Assembly (NCBI RefSeq): GCF_003478505.1
Contig: NZ_QUFI01000027.1
Location: 1 to 41,110, forward strand
Reading direction: 5' to 3'
Length of the DNA: 41,110 nucleotides
Source of the DNA: Clostridium sp. AF27-2AA
GTDB lineage: Bacteria; Bacillota; Clostridia; Lachnospirales; Lachnospiraceae
Every line of letters starts with the position of its first letter. Within the stretch, counting starts at the first letter, position 1. Shown here piece by piece: positions 1-9,055 of this stretch. The position numbers and the translations under genes are program-made. The notes beneath the pieces were generated by a model, which ran no database searches, was not told the DNA's origin, and saw only the letters and a program-made list of their open reading frames with translations.

Positions 1-23
1 GGAATTTTTATATCAACGGCTGA

Positions 24-42
24 AATTTAAGCGCTTACGTTA
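24..42. repeat. 19-base repeat, left copy (inverted partner at 41069-41087)
   Basis: AATTTAAGCGCTTACGTTA here is the exact reverse complement of 41069-41087. The core TAAGCGCTTA is itself palindromic, but the flanks match only in the inverted sense. The left copy lies 23 bases from the window start and the right copy 23 bases from its end. It falls at the point where the first reading frame opens. It may be a recombination or attachment site, or the reason the sequence was cut here. Confidence 0.6.
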
Positions 43-848
43 AATTTGAAAGTAACAAGATAGAAAATAAAAATTATAATATTATTTTAGATGATGTAAA
101 AAAGCGTTTTGAGTTATATTATGGAGAGTTTATATCGGCGGTTTTACGGGATATTCCAGCGGTTATTGTACCATTGGAACGCATTGCAAAAAATTCTTAC
201 ATAAGTCAATTATTTGATTTATCTAACATTGATCAGCATTCTAATGCTGAATATTTCGAAATGGCAAAAGGAAATTCTTTGGCAAGATACTTTATAATGA
301 TAGATATGTACAATAAAAAGGGGTTGCTGGGAGAGAAAAGTAAATGTTTTTTAGGTGAATTAACAGATTATGATGGTTTAATTAAGGGTGTTAAAATAAC
401 TTTGCTGTTAAGAAGTGGTAACATAACTTTGAAAGACGACGTACGAAATATAAAGAGTTATTTTGACAAAAACTTATATCGATTTTTAGATAAACCTCAT
501 AGTAATTTATTTTTTGATGTTATTATAAATCAATTGGCATATCCTATGCATAGTAATGTGAAATGTAATTTCCGTTATTCATATACAGCAAAAACAACAA
601 AAATGTATACCGATGTGACGGTATATGATGAATGCAGATATATTTATGAATGGCTTCCGGGTTTACATCAAATAGTTTCTTCATTTGAGAATTTGTCATG
701 GCAATATGTATTTAGATTTGCGTTGGATGGATTGATAAAAATGCGGCAAAATTATAATAACGAGTTTTTCTTCCAAGGATCGATAGTTTCTAGTTCTGTA
801 GAAGGGTTTGAAAGCAAAAAATTAGAAGAACGAATAAATTTAGACTAA
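24..848 (+). CDS. Hypothetical protein, 5' end missing
   Basis: I do not recognise this protein. The frame is open from base 24, just after an in-frame TGA at 21-23, but the first in-frame ATG is only at 261. The one earlier start candidate, a TTG at 174, has no ribosome binding site. The gene is therefore most likely cut at its 5' end by the junction at 24-42 rather than starting inside the window. What remains is a soluble-looking protein of about 270 residues, rich in Asn, Lys, Tyr and Phe, without membrane segments, written in AT-rich codons like the next gene. It ends 19 bases before the DUF262 gene, so the two were probably co-transcribed and may form one defence unit. Function unknown. 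Confidence 0.6.
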   Translation, partial: NLSAYVKFESNKIENKNYNIILDDVKKRFELYYGEFISAVLRDIPAVIVPLERIAKNSYISQLFDLSNIDQHSNAEYFEMAKGNSLARYFIMIDMYNKKGLLGEKSKCFLGELTDYDGLIKGVKITLLLRSGNITLKDDVRNIKSYFDKNLYRFLDKPHSNLFFDVIINQLAYPMHSNVKCNFRYSYTAKTTKMYTDVTVYDECRYIYEWLPGLHQIVSSFENLSWQYVFRFALDGLIKMRQNYNNEFFFQGSIVSSSVEGFESKKLEERINLD

Positions 849-867
849 TATTTTAGGAGGAAAACAG

Positions 868-3180
868 ATGTCTAATATACAATTGGATTATTCGGATATT
901 ACGGATATTTTTAGAGAAAAATTAAAAATTGATAATATTGTAAAAAAAGTATCTTCCATTTTTTTAAATCAGCGATATGCAGGGAAGATAAATTATAAGC
1001 CTTATTTTCAAAGAAATTACGTATGGGACGAAGAAAAAGCCACGTACTTTATAGAAAGTATTTTACTTGGAACTGAAATACCGCCGCTTGTATTATTCCA
1101 AACCAAAGATAAAAATGAAGTTATAGATGGTAGACAGCGTTATGAAACAATAGAACGTTTTTTAGGTGATAAGCTTGTCTTGAAAGAAAAAGGTTTACAT
1201 AGTTTGAAAATACTTTCTGGTAAAAAGTATAGTCAGTTAGATGAGGAAACCAGAGAGCTATTTGAGAATACAAGAATCAGAATTTTACAATTTAGTGTGG
1301 TTGACGAACCTAAATTAGATGAAGAAAAGGAGGAAAAAATAAAAAAGGAGATTTTTAGGAGATATAATTCGGGAATTACACCATTACAAAAATATGATAT
1401 TTCCAGAGCAATGTATATAAAAGATCATTTAACAAATATATTATATGATAAAATATATGTAGATAAAAAATTGTATGATTTTTTATGTGAAATTGTTCTT
1501 CCTAAAAGCAAGAAAAAATCAAATAAACGTGATAAAGTTAATATAATTGTATCTCGTGTGAGGACATTAATTACATTACCTTTGATTCCTATATATAGTT
1601 ATGCAAAAGGGAGTTCCAAAGAGGATATTGTATGTAAATATTACTATTCAATTGTTGTAAATAAAGATGAAAAAGAAATAATAAACAACTTTGACACTGT
1701 AATAAAATTATTAGTGAAATTTAATGCAATTGGAAAAGAAAAAGAAAGTAGTCTGTGCAATAATAAATTATTTTATGAGGTATTATATTGGGCAATTGAT
1801 ATTACGTTAAAGAACGGTCAATCTATTAATGACAATAATATTACGTCCATTTTTTCTTATATTTCTAATGCGTCAAAGTGCAAAAAGTTATGGGAACATG
1901 TAATAAATAATCCACAGAAGAATGTGGAAAATATTTTTGAAGCAACAGGAAGCCATTATTATTCTGCAATTAATAATAGGTATAATTTTATTGCTAATAT
2001 TTTTAATCTTGTTTTTAAAATTGATTTTGAAAAATACATGAAGGACTCAGAGGCTTTTTCTCATATGATGGAGTCAAGCAATGAAAGGGAAGAAATAGCT
2101 CATTATAAGATAAATAAACCGTTACCTGAAACATTAACAATTGAAGATATCATTTTAGATATGAAGAAATCTAGGTTTATGTTAAGACCGGATTATCAGA
2201 GATCCGAAGTAAAAAATATTCAAAAAGCGTCGTATTTATTAGAAAGTATTTTGCTTGGTATCAATATACCACCGCTTTTTATCTATAAACGTAAAGAAAA
2301 AATAAAAGAAGTAGTGGATGGACAACAGCGTCTATTAGCAATTTTAGGTTTTTTAGGAAAGACATATATAGATGAGCGGGGAAATGTAGCATGTTCTGAT
2401 AAAGATAAATTTAAACTTTCTAAATTAAAAATACTTTCTGAATTAGATGGAAAAACGATAGATACAGTGGGGGATAAATTTGAAGAAAAGATTTTAGAAT
2501 TTCCTATGGACATAATAGAAATTGATGCAGAACAGAATCCAGATTTTAGTCAAATTGATCTGTTCTTAAGATTAAATACAAAACCGTATCCAATCAAAGA
2601 GAATACTTTTGAAATGTGGAATGCATATATTGATAAAGATATAGTTATTAAGGTAAAAAGTATAGCAGAAAAATATGAAAAAAGAGTTTTTAAAGCTAGA
2701 GATACGCGAATGAAATTAGAAGAACTAATAACTTCATTAGCATATCTTGATTACAGAATGGGGCAACCGCAAACAGAAATAGTAAATGTTTTGAATATTT
2801 ATAAGCGCAATGACAGAATGTGTGCAAGGATTATGAGTAAAGACAATGTTACAAAGACGTTGAGTGAATTATCAAATAATAATCCTAGTGCATTCCTTAG
2901 ATCACTTGATAATGTTGAATTGTTTGCTGAAAAAATTTTAATGTTGATAGATAATGATACGGAGAAACTACGTGATTTATTTAATCATTCAAGAAAAGGT
3001 ACACAATATAAGTCAGACCAAAATTACTATTTTATATGGGCGATTCTATTAAAAGTGCCTTTGGATAGAATTCAGAAAGCGAGAAGTGAAGAATTTAACC
3101 GGATTACAAAAATTTTTTCTCTTATTCAAAAAATGCCAACAAAAATGACAACAGAACAATTCTTAAAATATTTAATGTAA
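868..3180 (+). CDS. Tandem DUF262 (GmrSD/ParB-like) protein
   Basis: This 770-residue protein carries the DUF262 signature twice. Copy one has QRNYVW at residues 48-53, SILLG, IPP and DGRQR at 87-91. Copy two has DYQR at 442-445, SILLG, IPP and DGQQR at 484-488. DUF262 is a ParB/sulfiredoxin-fold NTPase domain, best known from GmrS of the type IV GmrSD systems that attack modified phage DNA. In it the DGQQR motif forms part of the catalytic site. Two full motif sets in one chain is less usual than one DUF262 plus a DUF1524 HNH domain, and I see no HNH motif in the C-terminus. The start is ATG 868 behind AGGAGG at 855. It probably acts with the truncated gene upstream. A restriction or defence role is inferred from family and context. 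Confidence 0.85.
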   Translation: MSNIQLDYSDITDIFREKLKIDNIVKKVSSIFLNQRYAGKINYKPYFQRNYVWDEEKATYFIESILLGTEIPPLVLFQTKDKNEVIDGRQRYETIERFLGDKLVLKEKGLHSLKILSGKKYSQLDEETRELFENTRIRILQFSVVDEPKLDEEKEEKIKKEIFRRYNSGITPLQKYDISRAMYIKDHLTNILYDKIYVDKKLYDFLCEIVLPKSKKKSNKRDKVNIIVSRVRTLITLPLIPIYSYAKGSSKEDIVCKYYYSIVVNKDEKEIINNFDTVIKLLVKFNAIGKEKESSLCNNKLFYEVLYWAIDITLKNGQSINDNNITSIFSYISNASKCKKLWEHVINNPQKNVENIFEATGSHYYSAINNRYNFIANIFNLVFKIDFEKYMKDSEAFSHMMESSNEREEIAHYKINKPLPETLTIEDIILDMKKSRFMLRPDYQRSEVKNIQKASYLLESILLGINIPPLFIYKRKEKIKEVVDGQQRLLAILGFLGKTYIDERGNVACSDKDKFKLSKLKILSELDGKTIDTVGDKFEEKILEFPMDIIEIDAEQNPDFSQIDLFLRLNTKPYPIKENTFEMWNAYIDKDIVIKVKSIAEKYEKRVFKARDTRMKLEELITSLAYLDYRMGQPQTEIVNVLNIYKRNDRMCARIMSKDNVTKTLSELSNNNPSAFLRSLDNVELFAEKILMLIDNDTEKLRDLFNHSRKGTQYKSDQNYYFIWAILLKVPLDRIQKARSEEFNRITKIFSLIQKMPTKMTTEQFLKYLM

Positions 3181-3228
3181 AAAGGACGCAGTGTAGGTCG
3201 AGATAATTGGTAAACGCTTTAAATTTTG

Positions 3229-3420
3229 TTATTGATATAAAAAACCGGTCACCTCTCGGTGGCCGGATTTCCTTGAGGCTTCCCGTTTATTGGCAGCATC
3301 GACAGTTGCCTTAAGCGTTTTTATCATCTGTTTCAAATTAGTGATTATATCTTTCAGACTACGAAGCAGGAGATTCTTGGAATTGTCTGCCACAGTTTTT
3401 TCATCCTGTTTTTGGTACCT
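3229..3420 (-). pseudogene. C-terminal fragment of an unidentified minus-strand gene
   Basis: On the minus strand the frame is open for 63 codons after a TAA and ends at TAA 3229-3231. It has no start codon near its beginning. It encodes a Lys-rich helical stretch (LLLRSLKDIITNLKQM, then KATVDAANKRE) followed by a Gly/Arg tail. The amphipathic pattern and the terminator overlapping its last codons suggest the tail of a real gene, perhaps from a mobile element, whose front is lost. I cannot name it. Confidence 0.3.
3238..3265 (-). terminator. Minus-strand terminator-like hairpin
   Basis: CCGGTCACC (3244-3252), loop TCTC, GGTGGCCGG (3257-3265), with one G-T pair. On the minus strand the stem is followed by six T (3238-3243 read in complement), which fits a rho-independent terminator for the minus-strand fragment. 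Confidence 0.55.
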
Positions 3421-3580
3421 TTATTATATCAAAGCAGTTGAAAAACCCAGAAAAATGGTGATTTCAGCAGGTTTGAAGACGTCGAAAATACAAGAGAAAA
3501 CACTGCTTTTATGTTCCATCTATTCATTAGGGGAATGTTTTGAAGCACGTTTACAACTCATAATGAATCCTTCATGTAGA

Positions 3581-3624
3581 GTAAATTTCTACTTTCCAGC
3601 ATAAAAAGTGGAGTAAAAATTTAC
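3581..3624. repeat. 44-base imperfect inverted repeat
   Basis: GTAAATTT (3581-3588) pairs exactly with AAATTTAC (3617-3624), and the inner bases pair partly (TACT..CCA against TGG..AGTA). No T-tract follows. It may be the end of a lost insertion sequence or a small palindromic repeat. Confidence 0.4.
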
Positions 3625-3726
3625 GTACTATCATTAAGATGTATTTGGTAGATGATAGCTAGTTGATCGGAAATAAAATGCGTATGATTATACTGACTGA
3701 AGTTGATATATTATAATCTTTTTAGG

Positions 3727-3760
3727 AAGCACCTCTTGTAAGTTGAGTGCTTTCTTTTTA
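3727..3760 (+). terminator. Rho-independent terminator-like hairpin
   Basis: AAGCAC-c-TC pairs with GAGTGCTT (one bulged C) around a nine-base loop and is followed by a T-rich run (TTTCTTTTTA). It would isolate the following toxin-like pair from upstream transcription. Confidence 0.5.
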
Positions 3761-3788
3761 TTGGCTTTCATGATAGGATAAAAGAAAA

Positions 3789-4172
3789 ATGTTGGAGAAT
3801 AATGTACAGATGAAAATCTTGAAAAATAAGGTCTTGGTTGATGCTATTTTGCTTGTTATTCAGTTTTGCAATCTATTTGTTGGAAATATAATGGTTTATG
3901 AAACGACAGAAAATAATATGTTTGATTGGAGATTATTATTTCACAATAAAGGTTTTAAAATTTGGGCATTTGTATTTATAGGATATAATATTTTAATCTT
4001 CTACAGCGAGAAAGGAAAAGAGGAAAGCGAAAATATTAAAAAAGCATATGAAAAAAGTGAGATAAATCTTCTGGAATTAGTGGAAAAAGATGCAAAGAAT
4101 CATGATTTTAGTTCTGTAAATGAAACAACGAAATTAATTAGAGAGTTACGGAAGTTGAAGAATGGGGAATAA
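3789..4172 (+). CDS. Small two-helix membrane protein, partner of toxin-like gene
   Basis: A 127-residue hypothetical protein. Residues about 15-35 and 60-78 are hydrophobic enough to be membrane helices. They are followed by a charged Lys/Glu-rich C-terminal half (KGKEESENIKKAYEK) that looks helical and cytoplasmic. It ends two bases before the start of the RelE-like gene, so the pair is translationally coupled in the position normally held by an antitoxin. It has no visible DNA-binding motif and does not resemble a standard antitoxin. ATG 3789 is used here; ATG 3810 is a possible alternative. An antitoxin or membrane-tether role is inference only. Confidence 0.55.
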   Translation: MLENNVQMKILKNKVLVDAILLVIQFCNLFVGNIMVYETTENNMFDWRLLFHNKGFKIWAFVFIGYNILIFYSEKGKEESENIKKAYEKSEINLLELVEKDAKNHDFSSVNETTKLIRELRKLKNGE

Positions 4173-4174
4173 CT

Positions 4175-4432
4175 ATGCAGATAAAGACTATAAATGGATT
4201 GTCACAGAAAGTAAAAAAATTTAATAAAACAGAAGCAAAAAGTTTGTATGATGCTTTGCAAAGACTAGAAGAAGGAAATTTAATATGGCTTTCTTTAAGC
4301 GGAAAAATTCAGAAAATTGCTGGGGAAAATAATGTTTTTTCATATAGAGTTAATAGATATTTGAGACTTATATACAAGGTTGAGGAAGAAGATATCATGG
4401 TAATTGATATCATAGATATGAGAAAAATATAG
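4175..4432 (+). CDS. RelE/ParE-superfamily toxin-like protein
   Basis: An 85-residue protein with the RelE/ParE toxin layout: an N-terminal helical part, then a beta-rich C-terminus (YRVNRYLRLIYKV, then IDIIDMRKI) that matches the family pattern of Arg-containing strands ending in a basic tip. Members are usually mRNA interferases or gyrase poisons. It lies two bases after a membrane-protein gene and has no recognisable antitoxin on either side, which is odd for the family. The natural stop is TAG. Confidence in the fold is moderate; the target is unknown. Confidence 0.6.
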   Translation: MQIKTINGLSQKVKKFNKTEAKSLYDALQRLEEGNLIWLSLSGKIQKIAGENNVFSYRVNRYLRLIYKVEEEDIMVIDIIDMRKI

Positions 4433-4670
4433 ATGAATTACTAAAAAAGTCATTCAAAGAGTTCTTTTTCTAATCCTCCAAACCGGAAAAATGAATTGAT
4501 CAAACAAGACTAGAATGTTAAATTCAGAAATTGAGCAGGCGAAGGGCCTGCATTCGAAATGCTTGAAATTGGGGAAAGATTGCAAGTTATACGGTTTGCA
4601 AGAATATATAAACAGGATTTGAACAGAGATTGTGTTGAAACAGTATTTGTATAGAAAGGATGCTTTAAGG

Positions 4671-5570
4671 ATGGCAGCAAAGAAATGGGTTACCATTGTA
4701 ACTTTTGTTTGTACGATAGAAGTAATTATTTTTATAGTCATATTTAAATTGTACTGTCTTGAAAATAATATTGGATATGACATTGCGCTTGCAGTTTTTG
4801 GTAGTGCCTTGTTAGGATTTGTAATGTCATTAGTTGAATATTTTTCGGAACGGAAAAATGCAATGGAGCAATTTTGATTAGAGGCCGGACGTGTTCTTAT
4901 GCAATTTCGAGAGGCTAAATGTATTCATTTTGATGAACCACAGGAACTTGCAATGAAATGTATTATTGAATATCATTATAATAAGATTACGGAGCAACTG
5001 CCACAGGGAATGTCTATTTTATTTAGACCAGAGGAATCACATGATCATCAGACAGAATATATCGAATGGATGAAAGTACATGAATTTAGGATGTTTGCTG
5101 ATAAAGATGATATTAATGAGATTTTAAATAAAACGTATATTTCAAGAATGGATAATTATGAAAAGATGATTAATGGAGCAATTGATAATTACATAGAACT
5201 TTCTAAAGTTAGTTTGTCTGAATTGGACAGTGCTTATGGAAATATGAATTTTATATTTGCAAATAATAGTATTCGATCAAAAGCATATAACGAAATATTT
5301 AATAAGTTGCGTTTATTAAAACAAAAAATACTTGAAGAAGCTTATCATTTTAATCTTTACAAAAATGGTAAGGGAAACTTTGCTGTGTGTGCCCAAAAAG
5401 CACTGGAAGTTAGCAAATCTTTGTTTATGGAAGAAAAAACGAAACAAGATGTTTTTGATAGTATACGCGTCTATCAGAAGCAATTTGATGATATAGAAGA
5501 AAGCCTTGAGAATTTTAGAGTTAAGATTTATTACAAAGAAAAGGAAGCTTCTATTGAAAGAGAAAGGTAA
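4671..5570 (+). pseudogene. Two-helix membrane protein split by one in-frame TGA
   Basis: Residues 1-68 (two membrane helices around TIVTFVCTIEVIIF and IALAVFGSALLGFV) end at TGA 4875-4877. The same frame then continues without a break for another 230 codons to 5570, through LEAGRVLMQF and a helical soluble domain. One uninterrupted frame with a single TGA suggests a former protein of about 300 residues, in which the stop probably replaces TGG (Trp). The start chosen is ATG 4671, ten bases after AGAAAGGA. A restart at ATG 4899 could still make the soluble part. The family is not recognised. It ends four bases before the PLD-helicase gene, so it may once have been the membrane arm of that operon. 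Confidence 0.6.
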
Positions 5571-5574
5571 TTGC

Positions 5575-8571
5575 ATGGCAGATGATAGAATCATAGATTT
5601 ACAAAATGGTTTTAGTACCGCGTTTATAAATCAAACATTTCAATCCAACCTAGCCTACCGTCCACAATTCATCTACAACGACAACAAAAACGGCCAGAAA
5701 GTTTTTTCTTCCATCGAAGAAGAGCTACTCCGTTGCGACAGCTTTGCCATCAGCGTGGCCTTCATCACGCGGAGCGGTATTACACCGTTATTGCAGACAT
5801 TTAATGAACTGGAACGGAAACACATTCCCGGGCGGATTTTAACCACGGATTATTTATGCTTCAGCGATCCGGAAGCATTGGATACGTTAGCGAGCCTTTC
5901 TAATATTGAGTTGCGTATGTACCAGACGGAGTGTGCTGGAAACGGATTTCATACGAAGGGATATATTTTCCAGAAATCTGAGGAATATCGATTTATTATT
6001 GGAAGTTCTAATTTAACCCAGGACGCGCTGACCAGAAATATGGAATGGAATACGAAACTCGTTTCTACGAAGCAGGGAGAAATGATTCAGTCTGTATTGG
6101 GTGAATTTGAACGGCTGTGGAATGAGAAAAAATATACGAAATGTTATTCAGACTTCATTGAGGAGTATCGTAAACAATACGAGGAAAAGCAGCTATTCCA
6201 AAAGCTGGTTGCGGAGCAGAAACGGATTGCAAAGCAGGAGGCTATTCCATCGGTTGAGGCATATACATTACAGCCGAATTCTATGCAGAGAGCGTTTATT
6301 TATAATTTGTTGGAATTGCGGAAACGAGGTATGGACAAGGCTCTTTTGATTTCTGCAACAGGAACTGGTAAGACGTATGCTTCTGCATTTGCGATGCGTG
6401 AATTGGGATTTAAGAGAGTCCTGTTTTTGGTGCATCGCAATCAGATTGCGCGTCAGGCGAAGGCATCTTTCGAACGTGTTTTTGGAAGTCGTGTAAAAAC
6501 TGGTTTGGTTTCTGGAAATAATCGTGATTATAACGCAGATTTTGTATTCGCAACGGTGCAGACATTGAGTAAACAGGAAAATTTGCAGCGTTTTGCGAAA
6601 GATTATTTTGATGCGTGTATTTATGATGAGGCGCACCATACCAGTGCTGGAAGCTATAAGAAGGTGATGGATTATTTCACACCTCAGTTTACTTTGGGCA
6701 TGACGGCAACGCCGGACAAGCGTGATGATAATATTGAGGGTCGCAATATTTATGAGATTTTTGATCATAATATTGCCTATGAAATTCGATTGCAGCAGGC
6801 GATGGAAGAGGACTTGTTATGTCCATTCCATTATTTCGGAATCACGGACCTGTCTATGATTACGGATGAAGGTGGAGCGAAAGAGGAGCAGTTGGAACAG
6901 TTCCGTTATCTGACCAGCGATGAACGTGTGAAATATTTGATGCAGCAGGCATCTTATTTTGGCTATTCTGGTGATCGGGTAAAGGGATTGATCTTTTGTA
7001 GCAGAATTGAGGAAGCAAGAGAGTTATCTGCAAAGTTTAATGAGCAGGGGCTTCGAACCATTGCTTTAAGTGGAGCTGATTCGGAAGAAGCTCGCGCAGA
7101 GGCTATTGAACGATTAACCATGGATGTACAATCATCTGAGGATGATTATTTGGATTACATATTGACGGTCGATATTTTCTCTGAAGGTACGGATATTGTC
7201 GAGGTGAATCAGGTGATCATGTTGCGTCCGACGCAGTCTCCGATTGTATTTATCCAGCAGTTGGGGCGCGGAGTGCGTAAAGCAGAAGGAAAAGAATATG
7301 TGGTGATTTTGGATTTTATTGGAAATTATAAAAATAACTTCATGATTCCGATTGCCCTTTCTGGAGATCGCAGTTACAACAAAGACAACATTCGCAGATA
7401 TTTGATGGAAGGCGGTCGGGTGATTCCAGGGGCCAGTACCATTCATTTTGATGAAATCAGTAGAAAACGGATTTTTGCAGCAGTGGATAATGCTAATTTC
7501 AGCGATATTAAATTAATCAAAGAAAATTATACGAACCTGAAAAATAAGCTTGGGCGTATTCCGAGGTTGCGTGATTTCGATGATTACGGAGAAATGGATG
7601 TCCTGCGAATTTTTGATAATGGCAGTTTGGGTTCTTATTATAAATTCCTGGTGAAATATGAAAAAGAATATAAGGTGCGTTTGTCGGCGGAAGAGGAAAA
7701 AGTAGTGGAGTTTGTTTCTAAAAAGCTGGCAAGCGGAAAGCGAATTCAGGAATTAAAGTTGTTAAAACGAATGCTGACTTATGTTCAGGGCTACCATTTG
7801 TTTTCAGGATTACGGCAGGAACTGCAGAAGGAATATGGCATTCAGCTTAGTGAAGATCAGAAAAAGAATATCATCAACATTATGACAAATGAATTTCCGG
7901 CTGGTGCCAGCAAGAAAACTTATGCAGAATGTGTGCTGATTGAAAAAGAAGATGGAGCAGAAGCTGATTATCATGTTTCAGAATCATTTACCAGAATGCT
8001 GAAAAATCAGGATTTTTATGAAATCATGAGAGAGCTGGTGGATTTTGGAATAAGCCGAAATGAACGGGATTATTCCAATACATATCGAAAAACAGACTTT
8101 GTGCTGTATCAGAAATATACCTATGAGGATGTTTGCCGCCTTTTGAATTGGGAAAACAATGAAGTACCATTAAATATTGGTGGTTATAAGTACGACAAGA
8201 AAACGAAAACATTTCCGGTATTCATAAACTATGATAAATCGGAGGATATCAGCGATACCACAAAGTATGAGGATCATTTCACCAGTAGTAGCAGCTTGAT
8301 AGCAATTTCAAAATCAGGCAGAAGCGTATCATCAGAAGATGTACAGAACTTCCTGCATGCAGAGGAACGCGGAATTCAGGTCCATTTATTTGTGAGAAAG
8401 AATAAGGACGATAAAATTTCCAAGGAATTCTACTATCTGGGATATATGAAAGCAAGCGGCCGAACAAAGGAATTTACGATGCCAAACACAGATAAGACAG
8501 CGGTAGAAATCGAATGGCTGCTGGATGTTCCAGTACGCGAAGATTTGTATGAATACATTGTAAATGAATAA
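5575..8571 (+). CDS. PLD nuclease - SF2 helicase - DUF3427 protein
   Basis: A 998-residue multidomain protein. The N-terminus is a phospholipase-D-type nuclease domain (HTK ... GSSNLT, one HxK half-site, so a dimer is expected). It is followed by a superfamily 2 helicase core with Walker A ATGTGKT (261-267), DEAH (351-354), a TATP-type motif III, and the motif VI region QQLGRGVRKAEGK. The long C-terminal region fits DUF3427. Such proteins are predicted DNA translocases that cut foreign DNA and occur in defence islands. ATG 5575 is preferred over upstream frames because it follows AGAAAGG and begins just after the previous gene. A Nudix gene follows after 37 bases. A second, diverged PLD-helicase lies at 11671. 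Confidence 0.88.
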   Translation: MADDRIIDLQNGFSTAFINQTFQSNLAYRPQFIYNDNKNGQKVFSSIEEELLRCDSFAISVAFITRSGITPLLQTFNELERKHIPGRILTTDYLCFSDPEALDTLASLSNIELRMYQTECAGNGFHTKGYIFQKSEEYRFIIGSSNLTQDALTRNMEWNTKLVSTKQGEMIQSVLGEFERLWNEKKYTKCYSDFIEEYRKQYEEKQLFQKLVAEQKRIAKQEAIPSVEAYTLQPNSMQRAFIYNLLELRKRGMDKALLISATGTGKTYASAFAMRELGFKRVLFLVHRNQIARQAKASFERVFGSRVKTGLVSGNNRDYNADFVFATVQTLSKQENLQRFAKDYFDACIYDEAHHTSAGSYKKVMDYFTPQFTLGMTATPDKRDDNIEGRNIYEIFDHNIAYEIRLQQAMEEDLLCPFHYFGITDLSMITDEGGAKEEQLEQFRYLTSDERVKYLMQQASYFGYSGDRVKGLIFCSRIEEARELSAKFNEQGLRTIALSGADSEEARAEAIERLTMDVQSSEDDYLDYILTVDIFSEGTDIVEVNQVIMLRPTQSPIVFIQQLGRGVRKAEGKEYVVILDFIGNYKNNFMIPIALSGDRSYNKDNIRRYLMEGGRVIPGASTIHFDEISRKRIFAAVDNANFSDIKLIKENYTNLKNKLGRIPRLRDFDDYGEMDVLRIFDNGSLGSYYKFLVKYEKEYKVRLSAEEEKVVEFVSKKLASGKRIQELKLLKRMLTYVQGYHLFSGLRQELQKEYGIQLSEDQKKNIINIMTNEFPAGASKKTYAECVLIEKEDGAEADYHVSESFTRMLKNQDFYEIMRELVDFGISRNERDYSNTYRKTDFVLYQKYTYEDVCRLLNWENNEVPLNIGGYKYDKKTKTFPVFINYDKSEDISDTTKYEDHFTSSSSLIAISKSGRSVSSEDVQNFLHAEERGIQVHLFVRKNKDDKISKEFYYLGYMKASGRTKEFTMPNTDKTAVEIEWLLDVPVREDLYEYIVNE

Positions 8572-8608
8572 GGCTTATATTTAGCAATATAGAAAATCGA
8601 GGAACAAA

Positions 8609-9025
8609 ATGAAGACAGTAAGAGTAGTAGCGGCAGTAATCAAAGCGGAAAAAGAAAATGGAGAGCCAATTATTTTTGCAACTCAGCGTGGGTACGGTGA
8701 ATTCAAAGATGGTTGGGAATTTCCCGGAGGAAAGATTGAGGCCGAAGAGACACCGCAGGAAGCATTGAAACGTGAAATCCGCGAAGAGTTGGATACAGAG
8801 ATTTCAGTGGGAGAGCCAATTGTCACAGTGGAATATGATTATCCCACATTCCATCTTTCTATGGATTGCTTTTGGGCTGATGTGGTTTCTGGAGATTTGG
8901 TGCTTCGGGAGCATGAGGCTGCGAAGTGGTTGACGAAGGAAGAACTGGACTCTGTGGAGTGGTTGCCGGCGGATGTGATTGTGGTGGAAAAGGTGCGAAG
9001 GGCAATATCATATTCGAATAATTGA
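8609..9025 (+). CDS. Nudix hydrolase, MutT-like
   Basis: 138 residues with a complete Nudix box (GGKIEAEETPQEALKREI, then REELDTE), matching G-x5-E-x7-REUxEExGU. Family members hydrolyse nucleoside diphosphates linked to another moiety, classically 8-oxo-dGTP. It sits 37 bases downstream of the PLD-helicase gene behind GAGGAAC, so it is probably the second gene of that operon. In this setting it might clean or signal with nucleotides during defence, which is inference. The stop is TGA at 9023-9025, immediately overlapped by the promoter of the RT module. Confidence 0.88.
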   Translation: MKTVRVVAAVIKAEKENGEPIIFATQRGYGEFKDGWEFPGGKIEAEETPQEALKREIREELDTEISVGEPIVTVEYDYPTFHLSMDCFWADVVSGDLVLREHEAAKWLTKEELDSVEWLPADVIVVEKVRRAISYSNN

Positions 9026-9050
9026 GAAGCCGACAGAACTGTGGTAAAAT
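9022..9050 (+). promoter_or_regulatory. Sigma-70-type promoter of the RT module
   Basis: TTGAGA (9022-9027), a 17-base spacer, then TAAAAT (9045-9050). The expected transcription start, about seven bases on, is base 9056-9058, exactly where the RNA-closing inverted repeat begins. The agreement of promoter and repeat supports both calls. Confidence 0.65.
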
Positions 9051-9055
9051 ATATT

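Larger units (their letters stand above)
3181..3788. other. Gene-poor interval with hairpins and coding debris
   Basis: Six hundred bases without a convincing intact gene. It holds a minus-strand terminator-like hairpin (3238-3265), a 64-codon minus-strand fragment (3229-3420), an imperfect 44-base hairpin (3581-3624) and a plus-strand terminator (3727-3760). A 104-codon plus-strand frame at 3290-3604 runs across these structures, has no ribosome binding site and is unlikely to be a gene. Confidence 0.6.

Noticed and set aside
3290..3604. 104-codon + strand frame
   Set aside because: No ribosome site, crosses a hairpin and lies opposite a better minus-strand fragment; the protein has no plausible domain.
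4518..4628. 36-codon frame starting MLNSEIEQAKGL before the split membrane gene
   Set aside because: No ribosome site and no recognisable homology; could be a real small peptide but not supportable.
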